Shown one piece after another: positions 63,178 to 63,776 of a stretch of 63,776 bases of DNA. The translations under genes were made by a program, and so were the position numbers. Below the pieces are notes generated by a model. The model was not told the origin of the DNA. It searched no databases and was given only the letters and a program-made list of their open reading frames with translations. The stretch is taken from assembly GCA_003242685.1 (NCBI GenBank), contig QGVD01000014.1, positions 1 through 63,776 of the forward strand, written 5' to 3'. The first letter of the stretch is position 1, and every line of letters begins with the position of its first letter. This DNA comes from Pseudomonadota bacterium. Its GTDB lineage: Bacteria > Pseudomonadota > Gammaproteobacteria > Steroidobacterales > Steroidobacteraceae.

Positions 63178-63776
63178 GAGCGCCCCTCCGGGAATGGTTG
63201 CGGACGAGCCGCCCGCGATCGAGGCGCACGGGCTGACGCGGCGCTTCGGACACGTGCTCGCGGTCGATCACGTGACGCTCTCGATCCCGCGCGCTCGCAT
63301 CTACGGCTTCCTCGGCCCGAACGGCTCCGGAAAGTCCACCACCATCCGCATGCTGTGCGGCCTGCTGACGCCGACGTCGGGAACGATCCGCGTGCTCGGT
63401 CACGAAGTACCGCGCGACGCGGAGGCGCTGCGGGCCCGTATCGGCTACATGACCCAGAAGTTCTCGCTCTGGGAAGACCTCACCGTGCGCGAGAACCTGG
63501 AATTCATCGCGCAGGTGTACACGCTGGAGCGGGCGCGGGCGAAGCGCCGCATCGCCGAGGTGATCGAGGAGTTCCGGCTGGAGGAGCTCGAGAAGCGGCT
63601 GGCGGGGACATTGAGCGGCGGCCAGCGGCAGCGCCTCGCGCTCGCGGCGGCGACGCTCCACGAGCCGCAGCTCCTCCTCCTCGACGAGCCGACGAGCGCG
63701 GTCGATCCTCAGAGTCGGCGCGACTTCTGGGAAAGCCTCTTCGCGCTCGCCGCGCGCGGCACGACGATCCTCGTCT
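63170..63776 (+). CDS. ABC transporter ATP-binding protein (C-terminus beyond window)
   Basis: 202 codons are seen before the window ends. Walker A GPNGSGKST, Q-loop YMTQKFSLWEDLTVRENLEF, signature LSGGQRQRLALAAATL and Walker B LLLLDEPTSAVDPQSRRDFW. It matches YbhF/CcmA-type ATPases in TetR-HlyD-ABC efflux operons. Start GTG 63170 overlaps the adaptor stop; ATG 63194 is the alternative. Membrane subunits are expected downstream. Confidence 0.88.
   Translation, partial: MSESAPPGMVADEPPAIEAHGLTRRFGHVLAVDHVTLSIPRARIYGFLGPNGSGKSTTIRMLCGLLTPTSGTIRVLGHEVPRDAEALRARIGYMTQKFSLWEDLTVRENLEFIAQVYTLERARAKRRIAEVIEEFRLEELEKRLAGTLSGGQRQRLALAAATLHEPQLLLLDEPTSAVDPQSRRDFWESLFALAARGTTILV

Overview
The window is GC-rich (about two thirds G+C), densely packed chromosomal DNA with little intergenic space. 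No gap between genes exceeds 300 bases; the widest, 432-674, 28381-28656 and 50872-51160, hold only promoter-sized sequence. The gene repertoire (PaaX-controlled phenylacetyl-CoA catabolon, CysB/CysG/CysH sulfur assimilation, CysATWP sulfate uptake, PQQ dehydrogenase, OprO/P-type porin) points to an aerobic, metabolically versatile Gram-negative bacterium. My best guess is a gammaproteobacterium of the Steroidobacter/Nevskia kind, but the exact group is an inference from gene style only. I saw no rRNA, tRNA, CRISPR array, insertion sequence or phage gene.

Layout. 1-6.6 kb: the start of an M48 peptidase-like protein lacking its catalytic segment, arsC, an esterase, an LhgO-like FAD oxidase, a lipoprotein, a cysteine synthase-glutaredoxin fusion and a PIG3-type quinone reductase. 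6.6-10.7 kb: a divergent Lrp/BkdR-type regulator and a 2-oxoacid dehydrogenase (fused E1 alpha/beta, then E2). 10.6-23.4 kb: paaX, a perfect 15-bp inverted-repeat operator, then paaABCDE, paaG, paaJ, a fused hydratase/3-hydroxyacyl-CoA dehydrogenase, paaZ, another hydratase and an MTHFR-like gene. No phenylacetate-CoA ligase (paaK) lies in the window, so the neighbouring 2-oxoacid dehydrogenase could be an alternative source of phenylacetyl-CoA (hypothesis). 23.5-29.2 kb: mixed small genes, including a broken sulfatase remnant.

29.2-41.2 kb, all on the minus strand: AraC regulator, PQQ-dependent quinohemoprotein dehydrogenase, a CysA ATPase with a C-terminal universal-stress-protein-like domain, sulfate-binding protein, OprO/P-like porin, CysT, CysW, a multidomain sensor kinase and its response regulator. 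The sulfate uptake genes plus porin plus two-component system look like one unit. Divergent from araC, 41.3-47.7 kb, is a plus-strand set: Tat-exported amidohydrolase, SnoaL-like lipoprotein, SMP-30-like protein, a secreted protein made of two tandem copies of an approximately 300-residue domain, and a carotenoid/lignostilbene-type oxygenase. With the PQQ dehydrogenase, five of the six proteins carry export signals, suggesting a periplasmic catabolic pathway of unknown substrate. This is the strongest candidate here for an undescribed system.

47.9-52.1 kb: TauE/SafE permease, cysG, cysH (4Fe-4S APS-reductase type) and divergent cysB, the core of assimilatory sulfate reduction. 52.2-58.1 kb: MaoC hydratase, CitE-like lyase and a small unknown protein, then isovaleryl-CoA dehydrogenase, an inositol-monophosphatase-family phosphatase and a biotin carboxylase subunit (leucine/acyl-CoA degradation, without the carboxyltransferase partner). 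58.1-61.7 kb: MocA-like and XdhC-like molybdenum-enzyme maturation genes, an unknown partner gene and an alpha/beta hydrolase with a degraded active site. 61.7 kb-end: a TetR regulator, an efflux adaptor and the start of an ABC ATPase.
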